From positions 156,143-220,142 of the forward strand of contig NZ_BQXQ01000001.1 in NCBI RefSeq assembly GCF_030159055.1: a DNA stretch of 64,000 nt, in the 5' to 3' direction. Of the stretch, positions 1-8,600 are shown in pieces (the first letter of the stretch is position 1; every line of letters begins with the position of its first letter). The position numbers and the translations under genes are program-made. Below the pieces are notes generated by a model that was not told where the DNA came from, ran no database searches, and saw nothing but the letters and a program-made list of their open reading frames with translations. The stretch comes from Acidovorax sp. SUPP3334. GTDB lineage: Bacteria; Pseudomonadota; Gammaproteobacteria; Burkholderiales; Burkholderiaceae_C.

Positions 1-2
1 GG

Positions 3-221
3 TTCGCCCTGCTGGTGGCGCTGGTGAGCCCGGTTGCCTACGTGCTGGTGCTCTACGCCATGCAGGAGGCGCCACTGTCGCACGTGGCACCGGCGCGCGA
101 GGTGTCGATGCTGTTCGCCGCGCTCATCGGCGGGCACCTGCTGGGCGAGGGCGACCGCGCGGCGCGCATCGCGGGCGCCGCGCTGATCGCTGCGGGCGTG
201 ACCGCTCTCGCGCTGGGCTAG
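3..221 (+). CDS. EamA-family (DMT) transporter, C-terminal part
   Basis: The reading frame is open from the first bases of the window and stops at the TAG ending at 221, so only about the last 72 residues are present. What is seen is two hydrophobic segments separated by the short stretch MQEAPLSHVAPAREVSML, followed by GEGD and a final helix ending VTALALG. This is the usual end of an EamA/drug-metabolite transporter, an inner-membrane carrier of ten helices; the PxREVSMLF-type helix and the GE motif before the last helix are typical. The substrate cannot be told. The next gene starts 7 bases after the stop. Confidence 0.75.
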   Translation, partial: FALLVALVSPVAYVLVLYAMQEAPLSHVAPAREVSMLFAALIGGHLLGEGDRAARIAGAALIAAGVTALALG

Positions 222-228
222 CTTCGGC

Positions 229-1137
229 ATGAACACGCCGAATGCCCTGCTGCCGCCAACGGTGGCGCCAGTGCTGCCGATGCTGATCGGCTGCGACTTT
301 TCGAGCAGCCCGAGCCGGGCCAAGCCCATCGTGCTCGCCACCGGCCAGTTGGCCGGATCGCGCGTCGTGCTGACGGGGCTGGAGCGCTTCGACACGCTGG
401 CCGGCTTCGGCCAATGGCTGGCCGGGCCGCGCGCCTGGGTGGGCGGCTTCGACCTGCCGTTCGGGCTGCCGCGCGAACTGCTGTCGCACCTGAACTGGCC
501 GCTCACTTGGCAGGCCAGCATTCACCACTACCGCAGCCTGAGCCGCGCGCAGATCCGCGACACCTTCGCGGCGTTCTGCGACGCGCGGCCGGTGGGGGCG
601 AAGTTCGCGCACCGCGCCACCGACGGCTCGGCGGGCTCCAGCCCGTCGATGAAATGGGTCAACCCACCCGTCGCCTACATGCTGCACGCGGGCGTTCCGC
701 TGCTGCTGGATGCCGGCGTGCACCTGCCCGGCCTGCACGATGGCGATCCGGGCCGCGTGGCGCTGGAGGCCTATCCCGGCCTGCTGGCCCGCGAGATCCT
801 GGCCCGGCGCAGCTACAAGAGCGACGACCGTGCCAAGCAGACGCCCGATCGCCTCATCGCCCGCAAGGACCTGGTCACCGCGCTGGAGAACGGCGCCACC
901 CGGCTGGGACTGCGCCTCAAGCTCACGCACGCGCAGCGCGACGCGCTGGTGGACGACGCCAGCGGCGACCGGCTGGACGCCGTGCTGTGCCTGGTGCAGG
1001 CTGCCTGGGCGCTGCAGCGCCACCAGCAAGGCGACGTGCTGTATGGGCTGCCGCCGGGCCTGGACCCGCTGGAGGGCTGGATTGTCTCGGCGCCCTGGCC
1101 CGAACGCGCTGCGGGCGCGCCCGCAGCGGCCCGGTGA
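229..1137 (+). CDS. DUF429 domain-containing protein
   Basis: A protein of 302 residues. The core begins with MLIGCDFSSSPSRAKPIV near residue 18, followed by the GGFDLPFGLPREL motif around residue 80, both typical of DUF429, a family with a nuclease-like (RNase H-like) fold whose function is not established. Later conserved stretches include YKSDDRAKQTPD and the DAVLCLVQAAW helix near the C-terminus, where Asp residues could be metal ligands; that is inference from the fold. No strong ribosome binding site precedes the ATG at 229; an in-frame ATG at 280 directly before the conserved core is a possible alternative start. No signal peptide is seen, so it is probably cytoplasmic. Confidence 0.75.
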   Translation: MNTPNALLPPTVAPVLPMLIGCDFSSSPSRAKPIVLATGQLAGSRVVLTGLERFDTLAGFGQWLAGPRAWVGGFDLPFGLPRELLSHLNWPLTWQASIHHYRSLSRAQIRDTFAAFCDARPVGAKFAHRATDGSAGSSPSMKWVNPPVAYMLHAGVPLLLDAGVHLPGLHDGDPGRVALEAYPGLLAREILARRSYKSDDRAKQTPDRLIARKDLVTALENGATRLGLRLKLTHAQRDALVDDASGDRLDAVLCLVQAAWALQRHQQGDVLYGLPPGLDPLEGWIVSAPWPERAAGAPAAAR

Positions 1138-1211
1138 ACGTGCTGGAAGGCGGCGGGGCCACAATGCAGCCAAAGCCCCTTCCAACCCCGCTTCGACCTT
1201 TTCTGATCGCC

Positions 1212-1475
1212 ATGACTTCGTTGCCCGACCGCCGCTCCGCCCGCCAGTTCGGGGCCCTTGCGCTGCACGGCTGCGCTGCGTTCGTGGCGGCCGCATGCCT
1301 TGCCGGCGCGGCCTGGTCGGCGCCGGCGCCCTGGTACTTCTGGCGCAGCAAGGTCGATGGCAAACGCGTCTGCGCCCAGGTTTCGCCGGGCCCCGGCTGG
1401 GATCGCGACAGCACGCCCTACGACGGACCGGGCTGCGAGCCGCGCCGCCGGGTGTTCGTCATCCCGATGCGCTGA
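1212..1475 (+). CDS. Small exported protein of unknown function
   Basis: I do not recognise a family. The 87-residue product has a basic N-terminus (PDRRSARQ), a hydrophobic stretch rich in Ala, Leu and Cys, and an AWSAPA cleavage-like site, so it looks like a Sec signal peptide followed by a mature part of about 50 residues. The mature part has two Cys residues (VCAQ and GCEP) that could form a disulfide, plus aromatic WYFW. An in-frame ATG at 1164 would add 16 residues; I chose 1212 because it puts the basic region at the N-terminus. The gene lies 74 bases after the DUF429 gene and converges with the tautomerase gene. Confidence 0.5.
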   Translation: MTSLPDRRSARQFGALALHGCAAFVAAACLAGAAWSAPAPWYFWRSKVDGKRVCAQVSPGPGWDRDSTPYDGPGCEPRRRVFVIPMR

Positions 1476-1499
1476 GCGCCATCGGCCGGCGCCAGGGCG

Positions 1500-1898
1500 C
1501 TACACGCCGGCCTGCTGGTGCCGCCATTCCTGGCTGCGCCCGCCGTAGCCGTATGCCGCGGCACGGGCATCGATCAGGTGGATGTAGCTCACCTCGTGCA
1601 GGCGCGGCAACAGGTCGGAGAACGCCGCGTGGACCTCGCGCAGGTAGCGCGCCTTCTCGGCCTTGGTGTTGGTTTCATCGGTGATGCTGATGTCCAGGTG
1701 GAATGTGCTCTGGCCCAGTTCCGCCAATGACGCGCCGCCGATGAACCACTGCTCGGCGGGGATGAATTGCACCGTGGTGGCGATGACGGGCAGCGCCTTG
1801 CCCAGCACGCGCTGGGTGATCTCGGCGACCGCATCGGTCGCGCGGCGGGCGAGGGCGGCATCGGCGGGGCCGCAGAGGTGGATGACGGTGTGGGGCAT
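1500..1898 (-). CDS. Tautomerase family protein
   Basis: A protein of 132 residues beginning Met-Pro; after removal of Met, the N-terminal Pro would be the catalytic base, the hallmark of the 4-oxalocrotonate tautomerase superfamily. The chain is about twice the length of classical 4-OT subunits, and the FHLDISITDETNT segment resembles the long two-unit members. It probably catalyses a keto-enol isomerisation of a small carbonyl compound in the cytoplasm; the substrate is unknown. The start at 1898 is fixed by the required Met-Pro; a longer open frame running upstream on this strand merely crosses the lysR gene. It is divergent from that LysR-type regulator gene, 117 bases away, which probably controls it. 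Confidence 0.82.
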   Translation of the reverse strand: MPHTVIHLCGPADAALARRATDAVAEITQRVLGKALPVIATTVQFIPAEQWFIGGASLAELGQSTFHLDISITDETNTKAEKARYLREVHAAFSDLLPRLHEVSYIHLIDARAAAYGYGGRSQEWRHQQAGV

Positions 1899-1978
1899 GG
1901 TGCGTTCCTCGGTGGTGGGTTGCGAATGCCTTGATTCTTGGCGGGCTTCATCCTTTTGAAAAGCGGGATATACGGATA

Positions 1979-2005
1979 CCATCCATCGGTTTACCCGGTG
2001 GATGG
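1979..2005. promoter_or_regulatory. Inverted repeat between tautomerase and lysR, candidate LysR operator
   Basis: The arms CCATCCA (1979-1985) and TGGATGG (1999-2005) are perfect reverse complements and continue inward as CGG/CCG, giving a 27-bp near-palindrome. It lies 10 bases upstream of the lysR ATG in the divergent intergenic region, the usual place for an autoregulatory LysR-type binding site. Assignment to the adjacent regulator is inference. Confidence 0.5.
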
Positions 2006-2015
2006 ATCGGCCGCC

Positions 2016-2900
2016 ATGAACACCTTCCCCCTCGACCAGCTTCGCACCTTCGCCGCCGTGATCGACGCCGGCAGCCTCACGGCCGGCGCACCCCGGGTGT
2101 TTCTGTCGCAGTCCGCCGTCAGCGAGCAACTGCGCAAGCTGGAGGAGCAGGCCGGGCAGTCCTTGCTGCTGCGCTCCAAGGCCGGTGTGCAGCCCACGGC
2201 GGCCGGCGAACGGCTGCTGGGCCATGCGCGCAAGCTGCTCGCGCTCAGCGAAGAGGCCTGGCGCGATCTGCATGGCGTGGCGCTGCAGGGCACGCTGCGC
2301 CTGGGCATCACCGATTACTTTCGCCCCGCCGAACTGGCCGGCCTTCTGGCGCGCATGGAAGCGCAGTACCCGCTGGTGCGGCTGCAGGTCACCGTGCAGA
2401 AAAGCGGCCTGGTCGAAGCGGGCTATACCGGCGGTGAATTCGATGTGGCGGTGACCATGGCCTTGCCTGCCACGCGCGCGGCAGTCGGCGCGGCCCGTGC
2501 ACACCCTGCCGCCAAGGCCTCGTTGCTGCGGCAGGAGGCGCTGCACTGGATGGCCGCGCCCGGCCTGTCCCGCGCGCGGGGCGAGCCGCTGCGCCTGCTG
2601 GCCTTGCCCGACAGCTGCTCGCTGCACCAGTTCACCGTGGCCTTGCTGCAGCGCCGCCGCGTGCCCTACAGCATCGCGCTGCTGGCCTCGGGCGTGGCGG
2701 GGCTGCAGTCGGCGCTGGCGGCGGGCCTGGGCGTGGCATGCCTCAATGCTTCGGCACTGTGCGCCGGCGTGCGGATGCTGCCCGCGCCCCACGGCTTGCC
2801 GGCCTTGCCGCAGGCGGGCTTTTATCTGCTGCCGCCGCGGGCCGGGGAGTCGGAGTTCGTGCGCGAAGCGCGCGGGGTGCTCGCGGCGGGTTTTGGCTAG
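2016..2900 (+). CDS. LysR-family transcriptional regulator
   Basis: A protein of 294 residues, the normal length for the family. The N-terminal winged helix-turn-helix covers residues 1-62 (LDQLRTFAAVIDAGSLTAGA, then FLSQSAVSEQLRKLE), followed by a linker helix and a periplasmic-binding-protein-like effector domain with the GTLRLGITDYF start near residue 90. The ATG at 2016 was chosen because homologues begin just before the LDQLRTF motif; the open frame extends 26 codons further upstream. It is divergent from the tautomerase gene with a 27-bp inverted repeat between them. The last 57 bases (2844-2900) occur again at 12557-12613 at the far edge of the accessory island, so the 3' end of this gene marks an insertion or rearrangement point. 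Confidence 0.88.
   Translation: MNTFPLDQLRTFAAVIDAGSLTAGAPRVFLSQSAVSEQLRKLEEQAGQSLLLRSKAGVQPTAAGERLLGHARKLLALSEEAWRDLHGVALQGTLRLGITDYFRPAELAGLLARMEAQYPLVRLQVTVQKSGLVEAGYTGGEFDVAVTMALPATRAAVGAARAHPAAKASLLRQEALHWMAAPGLSRARGEPLRLLALPDSCSLHQFTVALLQRRRVPYSIALLASGVAGLQSALAAGLGVACLNASALCAGVRMLPAPHGLPALPQAGFYLLPPRAGESEFVREARGVLAAGFG
2844..2900 (+). repeat. Direct repeat of lysR 3' end, left copy
   Basis: The last 57 bases of lysR, stop codon included, recur at 12557-12613 in the same orientation. By eye 52 of 57 positions agree and there are no gaps; the differences cluster at the extreme 3' end. Together the copies bracket the accessory island. Confidence 0.85.
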
Positions 2901-2919
2901 GAAACCGAGTTCATAGGGA

Positions 2920-2964
2920 TTGCTATTAAAAAATAGCTGTGTGTCATTGATTGCTGCAATTGCG
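2920..2964 (+). repeat. Dispersed intergenic stem-loop repeat, copy A
   Basis: The arms GCTATT and AATAGC form a short hairpin, followed by a tail reading TGTGTGTCATTGATTGCTGC. The element matches the arrangement of copy B at 12666 (TTGCTAT, AT-rich loop, ATAGCTG, then a tail containing TATTGATTGCGCTG). Such elements are frequent between genes in Comamonadaceae. This one starts 20 bases after the lysR stop codon. Confidence 0.7.
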
Positions 2965-3224
2965 TTGAAGATACCGTTTCATCCATTAGTGAAAAGCTAC
3001 CCTGCTGGCAGATTTGATAGGCTAAAAACAATTTGTCACAGATGATTTCAATCGTTATCGCTAGTATCCGCGGCAATAAAAAATTGCAACGACTCTGCAT
3101 CTGCGGTTAGGGGCGGTAGTCAGCTCAGATTCGGCCGACGACGCTTTTCATGCGCATGGAGAGAGACTAAAGGATCTCAAATGCGTACGACGGGAATCAA
3201 CCGGACGGCCAGGGCCGTGCGGTA
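2965..3224 (+). promoter_or_regulatory. Non-coding leader of the accessory island with weak promoter-like site
   Basis: Nothing codes here with confidence. The stretch is clearly more AT-rich than its surroundings. TTGTCA at 3033-3038 and TATCGC at 3056-3061, 17 bases apart, are a weak candidate promoter. AAAGGA near 3168-3174 is a good ribosome binding site for the ATG at 3181. That ATG opens a 25-codon frame whose start (MRTTGINRTARAVRYW, then VCLALLI) looks like a signal peptide, but it stops at 3256-3258 in a different frame from the giant gene that follows. Confidence 0.35.
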
Positions 3225-6200
3225 TTGGGTGTGCTTGGCTTTACTCATAAGACGGTAACTTGCCGAGCACGCCAAGACAAGAAAGCCAGCATTCATGCGG
3301 TTTTCGAGGCGATCAATGTTCCCCAAGTTACTGACTTCTCAGTAATTTGGGCGTGTACAGGTTTCTCCTGGGCGGGCGCTGCCAGTGGCGTGGCATGGCT
3401 TCAGAATCAGGTTCAGACGACGGGCCAGTTGGCAAGTGCTTCCGGTTCCGCTACCGCATTACAAAGTCAGTGTGAAGCTGCCCGTACGCTGCTGGAATTT
3501 TCAGATACATCCAGGGCTGCCTCGCTGACGGCCGCGTTGGATGCAGTGCCATTGGCCGAGACTGCGACGGAAGTGCTGGCATGCACTCAGTGGCTGCAGC
3601 AGCAGCAAACCCAGATTCCTAGGACCCCTGAGCTTCAAGGTCGGCGTGCAGCCTCCGGCGGATTCGCCACATACGACAGCCTCAGCGGTACAAATACGTT
3701 AGATACGGGCTGGGCCCTGCAAGCCTTGGCCACGCCGTGGAGCGCGAGTCAGGCCGAGCCCACCCTGGCTTGGCTATTGAGGCAACAGGCTACCAATGGC
3801 AGCTTTACCGTGGGTGGCAGTAGTGATTTATTGAGCACGGCCCTCGTGTTGCGTGGCCTTCTAGAACACCGTCAACGTTCCGCTATCGCAGCAGCCATTG
3901 CCGACAAAGCGGCCACTTACCTGTTGGGTCAAGCCGACCCTGGCGGGCATTGGAGATCCGATGCTGGCTTAACCGCACTCGTTTACGAAGCCGTCCACCC
4001 TTACAGCGGTGCTCTGCCGGCCATGGGCCCCTCCGTAAGGGACTGGCTACTGGCAGCGCAGGAGCCCAGCGGGGCTTGGGGGAGCAATGACCCCTGGGCC
4101 ACGGCGCTGGCCCTGCGCGCTCTCGTATTGACGGAGCGTCCTGCCATCAATCCCGTCCAGTCTGCGCTGCGTGTGCAGTTCGTGGACGCCCGCAATGGCA
4201 GACCTATCCCCGCAGTACAGTTCACAGGTCCGGGAAGCAGCGGTATCCTTGGATTGAGCGACGATTCTGGCCGGATTCTTCTGACAGGACTGACCCCTGG
4301 CGCCTACACCCTGACCGGCAGTGCCCCAAGCTACAGCACCGTCCAAACATCCGTAACGTTGCGCGCAGGCCTTGTGACGGACCTGGGTATCCTGCAGATG
4401 CTGGTGTCTGGCAGCAGCAGCACCGCAGTCATCAGCGGGAGCATCAAAGACAGTTCCAGCGGCGTTCCCTTGAGTGCAGTGACCGTCACGGTACCGGCCC
4501 AATCGCTGAGCGCCACCACCGACGCGGCAGGCCGTTATCTGATCAGCAATGTCGCACCCGGCAACGTCAGCGTCATCGCATCCAAAAATGGTTATTACGA
4601 CGCCTCTGGCCAGGCGAACGCATTGGCTGGGCAGACCTTGGACTTCTCGCCCGGCCTGGTGGCCAGCCCGCCTGGAGGTTCGGGCGGCACCACCGATTGC
4701 CGCATCACCGGCCACGTCACCAACGCCGCCGACGCATCGCCCGTTGCCGGCGCCATCGTCGCTCTGAGCGGCGCTAATACCGGCACGACACTCACAAACG
4801 CCGATGGTGCATATGTGCTGGCCGGTCTGGTTTCGGGCGATGCACGCATCAGCGTCAGTCAGGCCGGTTACAGCTCTGCCGATGCCAACACCCGGCTCTC
4901 CTGCAGTTCACAAAGCAACACAGCGGTTCAGTATTCCCCCAGACTCTACGCAGGCAACCAAAGTCCTCCAGAGGCCAACAGTGCCAGCCTCAGCGGCATC
5001 GTTGTGGACGCTCGCAACAACCAGCCCATTGCAGCGGCACAACTGTCCGCCACGACCAGCACCGGCATCGTGCGCACCCTTGCAAGCCACACCGATGGCC
5101 GATTCGAACTCGGCGGTTTGGACGGGTCCAGCGTGCAGCTCACCGTCACTGCCGCTGGCTATGAAGGCGTCACAGCCAGCTATTTGCTGCAGCCTGCGCA
5201 GAGTAGCGACCTGGGACAACTGCGCTTGCGCCCCCCGCAAACGGCAGCGCTGGCCGTGGACCTGCAGGTGCAAGCCGTCAGGCGCCACACCCTGCAGACC
5301 GACCCGCAGACGCTGCGCGTCCTCGGTGCGCTGCAGGTGCAGATACGCAACGCAGGCGCACAACCGGCCCCGGCGAACGTTCCAGTGCTTGCCTTCCTGG
5401 ACATGGACGGCAACGGCGAATACAACCCTGGCACGGACGCTGTGCTCGGCCAGGCAACGCTTTCTGCGGCGCTGGCTTCGGGACAATCCCAAACACTGGA
5501 AATCGCGGTGGCGGGCATGCTGCCTTTCCGGGATGCACCGATCCATGTCATCGTTGATCCCGCAGGGTCCATCCCTGAGGGCAACAAGCTCAACAACGTG
5601 CGGTCCAGCGCGCAGGATGTGCTGTTCACTCCCTCGGCCGCAGCGTTCTCGCCCAAGCTCAAGTGGCACTGGGATGGGAGCAACTCGCCGTACCCGGATT
5701 ACAACCAGGTCATGATGGCGCCCGTTGTCGGGCGCATCGTCGATACCAACGGCGATGGACGCCTGGACGAGCAGGACATGCCTGCGGTGGCGTTCACATC
5801 ATTCACGGCCTCGCAGGGGTACAACAACGCAGCGACGATCCGCGTGGTCGATGGCAAGACCGGCGCGCACCTGCTGTCCATCCGTGACGACTCCATTTCC
5901 GCGATTGCCAATCTGGCGTTGGCGGATCTCGATGGTGACGGCAAGCCGGAAATCATCGCCATCACGCGGGACTACCGCGTCGTGGCCTTTCGCCACACCG
6001 GCGAGCGGTGGTGGGTTTCCGAGGTGGCCGTTGCCAGTTCCGGTTCTCCCCCGTGGGGAGCGCCATATGTAGCGGACATCGACCGAGACGGAAAGCCGGA
6101 AGTCATTTTCGGTCTCACTGTCCTGAACTTCGACGGCACCACCAAGTGGCGTGCCAATGGTCCTTATGTCGGTACGTCCTACGAACGAAACGGGGGCTTT

Positions 6201-8600
6201 TCCATCCCCGTTGCGGCCGACATCCAGGGGCACGGCAATGCCAACGTGATTTTCGGAGGCTCGCTTTATTCCGCAGAGGGGGCGCTGGTGTGGCAGGCCC
6301 CCATGGACGGATACACGGCTGTAGCCTCTTTCGACGCAAGCCAGCAGCCTTCCATTGCCATCGTCCATTCGGGCCAACTCTCGCTCATCGGTGCGGACGG
6401 CCAGGTCCGGTGGACGACTGCTCTGCCTGGCGGAGGAACAGGCGGCCCACCCACCATTGCCGACATGGATGGCGACGGCATCCCGGAAATCGGTGTGGCG
6501 GGCTCCAACGCGTATTCCGTGTTCCGGGGCGACGGGTCGCTGCTGTGGAGCAAGGCGTCGCAGGACTGGTCTTCGCAGATCACGGGTTCGACCGTTTTCG
6601 ATTTCGACGGCGACGGTGTGGCCGAAGTGCTCTATGCCGATGAAATCAAGCTGCGCGTCTTCAAGGGGCCGACAGGCGAAGTGCTGTGGGAGCAGCCCAA
6701 CACGTCGGACACCACGCTGGAGTATCCGGTGGTCGTCGATGTCGATGCGGATGGACACTCGGACATGCTGGTCGTGGCCAACGACTTCGGTTGGCTCATC
6801 AATGCGACGGAACGTTTTCACGGCGTTCGGGCTTTTGAAGACGTCAACAACGCATGGGTGCCCACGCGCAGCCTCTGGAACCAGCACGCCTACAACATCA
6901 ACAACATCAACGATGACCTGAGCGTTCCCCGCGACCCCGAGCCCAGTTGGAAGAGCCACAACACCTTCCGGCTGAACCGGCGCATGGATGCGGACCCCCG
7001 GGCCGTCGCCGACATCACGGCCAGCTACGTGCGCGTGGTGGACAAAGGAGCGCAGCCGCTCTCGCAGATCATCGTGCGGGTGGGCAATGCCGGTTCCTAC
7101 AAAGTGCCCGCAGGCACCCCGGTGGCCATCTACAGCACCGACCCCGCCCTGGGCCAGCCGGCGGCGCAAGCCCTGGTGGCTCAAGGCGTCACGCAAAGCG
7201 TGTTGCCAATGGGCGCCTACGAAGATTTGGCGATCGTCCCCACTCGGCCGCTGGCCCAACTCAGCGCTATGGGCACCGTGTGGATCGTTGCCGACGACGA
7301 CGGCACGGGCGGGCACACCCTCTCGGACTTCGATCGCGGCAACAACGTGGCAGCGGCCGACCTGGGCTCCATCGCCACCAATTTGCTCATCGCGGTGACC
7401 ACTGACAAACCGATCTACGCGGAAGCGGACACCGCCAACTTCACAGCGACGGTACACAACGCGGGAAGTTTTGTCCGCGACGCCCTCGTACGGTTGACGG
7501 TGCTGGATGCGGCCGGCAAGTCCGTGGACATGCTGCCGCTGGGAATGGCCGCTCAGTTGCAACCTGCGACCAGCGATCAGGTGCGGGCACTTTGGTCGAC
7601 GGCGGCCGTGCTCGCCGGTGACTACCAGGTGCGGGCGGAACTCGTTACGCTGCAAGGCCTGGTGTATGGCAGTGCAGGCGCCTCCTTCTCCGTCAAAGCG
7701 GGTGCAGGGGCGGGGGCTGCAGACAACAGCCTCAACAGTGCCCGCGCAAGTACGGACCGCAGCCGCTACAGCGTTGCGCACACCGTGTTCATCGATTCGC
7801 GGGTTGCCAATCTCAGTGCCAATTTGCTGCAGGAAAACCTGCGCGCAATCACGCAGGTCATCGCGCCCGACGGGCAGGTCGTGCTCGTCCATACCGAAGA
7901 CATCGCCCAGGCCAGCCCGCGCAGCCAGCGCAAGTACGGCTACTACCTCCAGGCCGGTAGCCTGGTGCCAGGCACCTACCAGGTGCGCATCCAGCTCTTC
8001 GGCTCGGCCAACTACAAAAGCAACCGAATGGCGATGGGCGCCAAGTCGACTGTTCGGGCGGGCCTTGCAGATGTCGAACTGGCGTCCAGCACCACCAGCT
8101 TCGTGGTTCAGGACGCCTTGCAAAGTGGCGTAGGCATCATGGGCCAACTCACGGCGGCCCCTGCCGCTGTCGTCGTCGGCGCTTCTTCGGCGCTGCAACT
8201 GAGTCTGGTCAACAACGGCAACTCGGCCATTGCGGGAGGCACCGTGCGCGTGCGGGTGCTGGACCCCACCAGCGGCACCCCCATCGCTGTCTTCACCCAA
8301 ACGGGCGTGCAATTGCCCGTGGGTGCAGGTGGCCAGTACCGCTGGAACTGGGTCGCGTCAGGCACCGCAGGCAGCGTGCTGCCGGTGGCCGCCACCATCG
8401 AGATGGCAGGGAACGAGCAACCCCTGGCACAAACCACCCTCACGCTCATGGCCCCAGGCGGGCAGCCGCCTGTCGAAATCCAGCCGGTGCCGCTCGATTG
8501 GCAATGGCTGATCGCGCTGCTTTTCCTGATGCCCGCAGCGGCGCATGGCATCGCGCGGCGCCGCATGCCCCCGCGTGCTCCCCTTCAAAGCGAACAATGA
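3225..8600 (+). CDS. Giant exported multidomain surface protein (prenyltransferase-like, CARDB and FG-GAP repeats)
   Basis: About 1791 residues from the TTG at 3225. In order: alpha/alpha-barrel repeats of the prenyltransferase/squalene-cyclase type (about 144-300; GGFATYDS, GHWRSDAGL, GAWGSNDPW); four carboxypeptidase-regulatory-like beta domains (about 318-650); a CARDB-type domain (685-790, VRNAG-like motifs); FG-GAP/VCBS repeats with calcium-loop motifs such as DTNGDGRLD, DLDGDGKPE, DMDGDGIPE and DFDGDGVAE (840-1190); further CARDB/Ig-like domains; and near residue 1765 a hydrophobic helix followed by IARRRM, a C-terminal membrane anchor. This composition indicates an exported adhesive or scaffold protein. 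The N-terminus is suspect: the good ribosome binding site and signal-like sequence lie at 3181 in another frame, so the start may be frameshifted or broken. The stop overlaps the next start (ATGA), implying coupled translation. Confidence 0.75.
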   Translation: MGVLGFTHKTVTCRARQDKKASIHAVFEAINVPQVTDFSVIWACTGFSWAGAASGVAWLQNQVQTTGQLASASGSATALQSQCEAARTLLEFSDTSRAASLTAALDAVPLAETATEVLACTQWLQQQQTQIPRTPELQGRRAASGGFATYDSLSGTNTLDTGWALQALATPWSASQAEPTLAWLLRQQATNGSFTVGGSSDLLSTALVLRGLLEHRQRSAIAAAIADKAATYLLGQADPGGHWRSDAGLTALVYEAVHPYSGALPAMGPSVRDWLLAAQEPSGAWGSNDPWATALALRALVLTERPAINPVQSALRVQFVDARNGRPIPAVQFTGPGSSGILGLSDDSGRILLTGLTPGAYTLTGSAPSYSTVQTSVTLRAGLVTDLGILQMLVSGSSSTAVISGSIKDSSSGVPLSAVTVTVPAQSLSATTDAAGRYLISNVAPGNVSVIASKNGYYDASGQANALAGQTLDFSPGLVASPPGGSGGTTDCRITGHVTNAADASPVAGAIVALSGANTGTTLTNADGAYVLAGLVSGDARISVSQAGYSSADANTRLSCSSQSNTAVQYSPRLYAGNQSPPEANSASLSGIVVDARNNQPIAAAQLSATTSTGIVRTLASHTDGRFELGGLDGSSVQLTVTAAGYEGVTASYLLQPAQSSDLGQLRLRPPQTAALAVDLQVQAVRRHTLQTDPQTLRVLGALQVQIRNAGAQPAPANVPVLAFLDMDGNGEYNPGTDAVLGQATLSAALASGQSQTLEIAVAGMLPFRDAPIHVIVDPAGSIPEGNKLNNVRSSAQDVLFTPSAAAFSPKLKWHWDGSNSPYPDYNQVMMAPVVGRIVDTNGDGRLDEQDMPAVAFTSFTASQGYNNAATIRVVDGKTGAHLLSIRDDSISAIANLALADLDGDGKPEIIAITRDYRVVAFRHTGERWWVSEVAVASSGSPPWGAPYVADIDRDGKPEVIFGLTVLNFDGTTKWRANGPYVGTSYERNGGFSIPVAADIQGHGNANVIFGGSLYSAEGALVWQAPMDGYTAVASFDASQQPSIAIVHSGQLSLIGADGQVRWTTALPGGGTGGPPTIADMDGDGIPEIGVAGSNAYSVFRGDGSLLWSKASQDWSSQITGSTVFDFDGDGVAEVLYADEIKLRVFKGPTGEVLWEQPNTSDTTLEYPVVVDVDADGHSDMLVVANDFGWLINATERFHGVRAFEDVNNAWVPTRSLWNQHAYNINNINDDLSVPRDPEPSWKSHNTFRLNRRMDADPRAVADITASYVRVVDKGAQPLSQIIVRVGNAGSYKVPAGTPVAIYSTDPALGQPAAQALVAQGVTQSVLPMGAYEDLAIVPTRPLAQLSAMGTVWIVADDDGTGGHTLSDFDRGNNVAAADLGSIATNLLIAVTTDKPIYAEADTANFTATVHNAGSFVRDALVRLTVLDAAGKSVDMLPLGMAAQLQPATSDQVRALWSTAAVLAGDYQVRAELVTLQGLVYGSAGASFSVKAGAGAGAADNSLNSARASTDRSRYSVAHTVFIDSRVANLSANLLQENLRAITQVIAPDGQVVLVHTEDIAQASPRSQRKYGYYLQAGSLVPGTYQVRIQLFGSANYKSNRMAMGAKSTVRAGLADVELASSTTSFVVQDALQSGVGIMGQLTAAPAAVVVGASSALQLSLVNNGNSAIAGGTVRVRVLDPTSGTPIAVFTQTGVQLPVGAGGQYRWNWVASGTAGSVLPVAATIEMAGNEQPLAQTTLTLMAPGGQPPVEIQPVPLDWQWLIALLFLMPAAAHGIARRRMPPRAPLQSEQ

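Noticed and set aside
124..1296. 390-codon minus-strand open frame
   Set aside because: It is the shadow of the DUF429 gene, with Arg/Ala-rich translation and no start signal.
5799..8312. 837-codon open frame on the minus strand under the giant gene
   Set aside because: Composition is rich in His, Arg and Gly without any domain; the plus strand has clear FG-GAP motifs in the same region.
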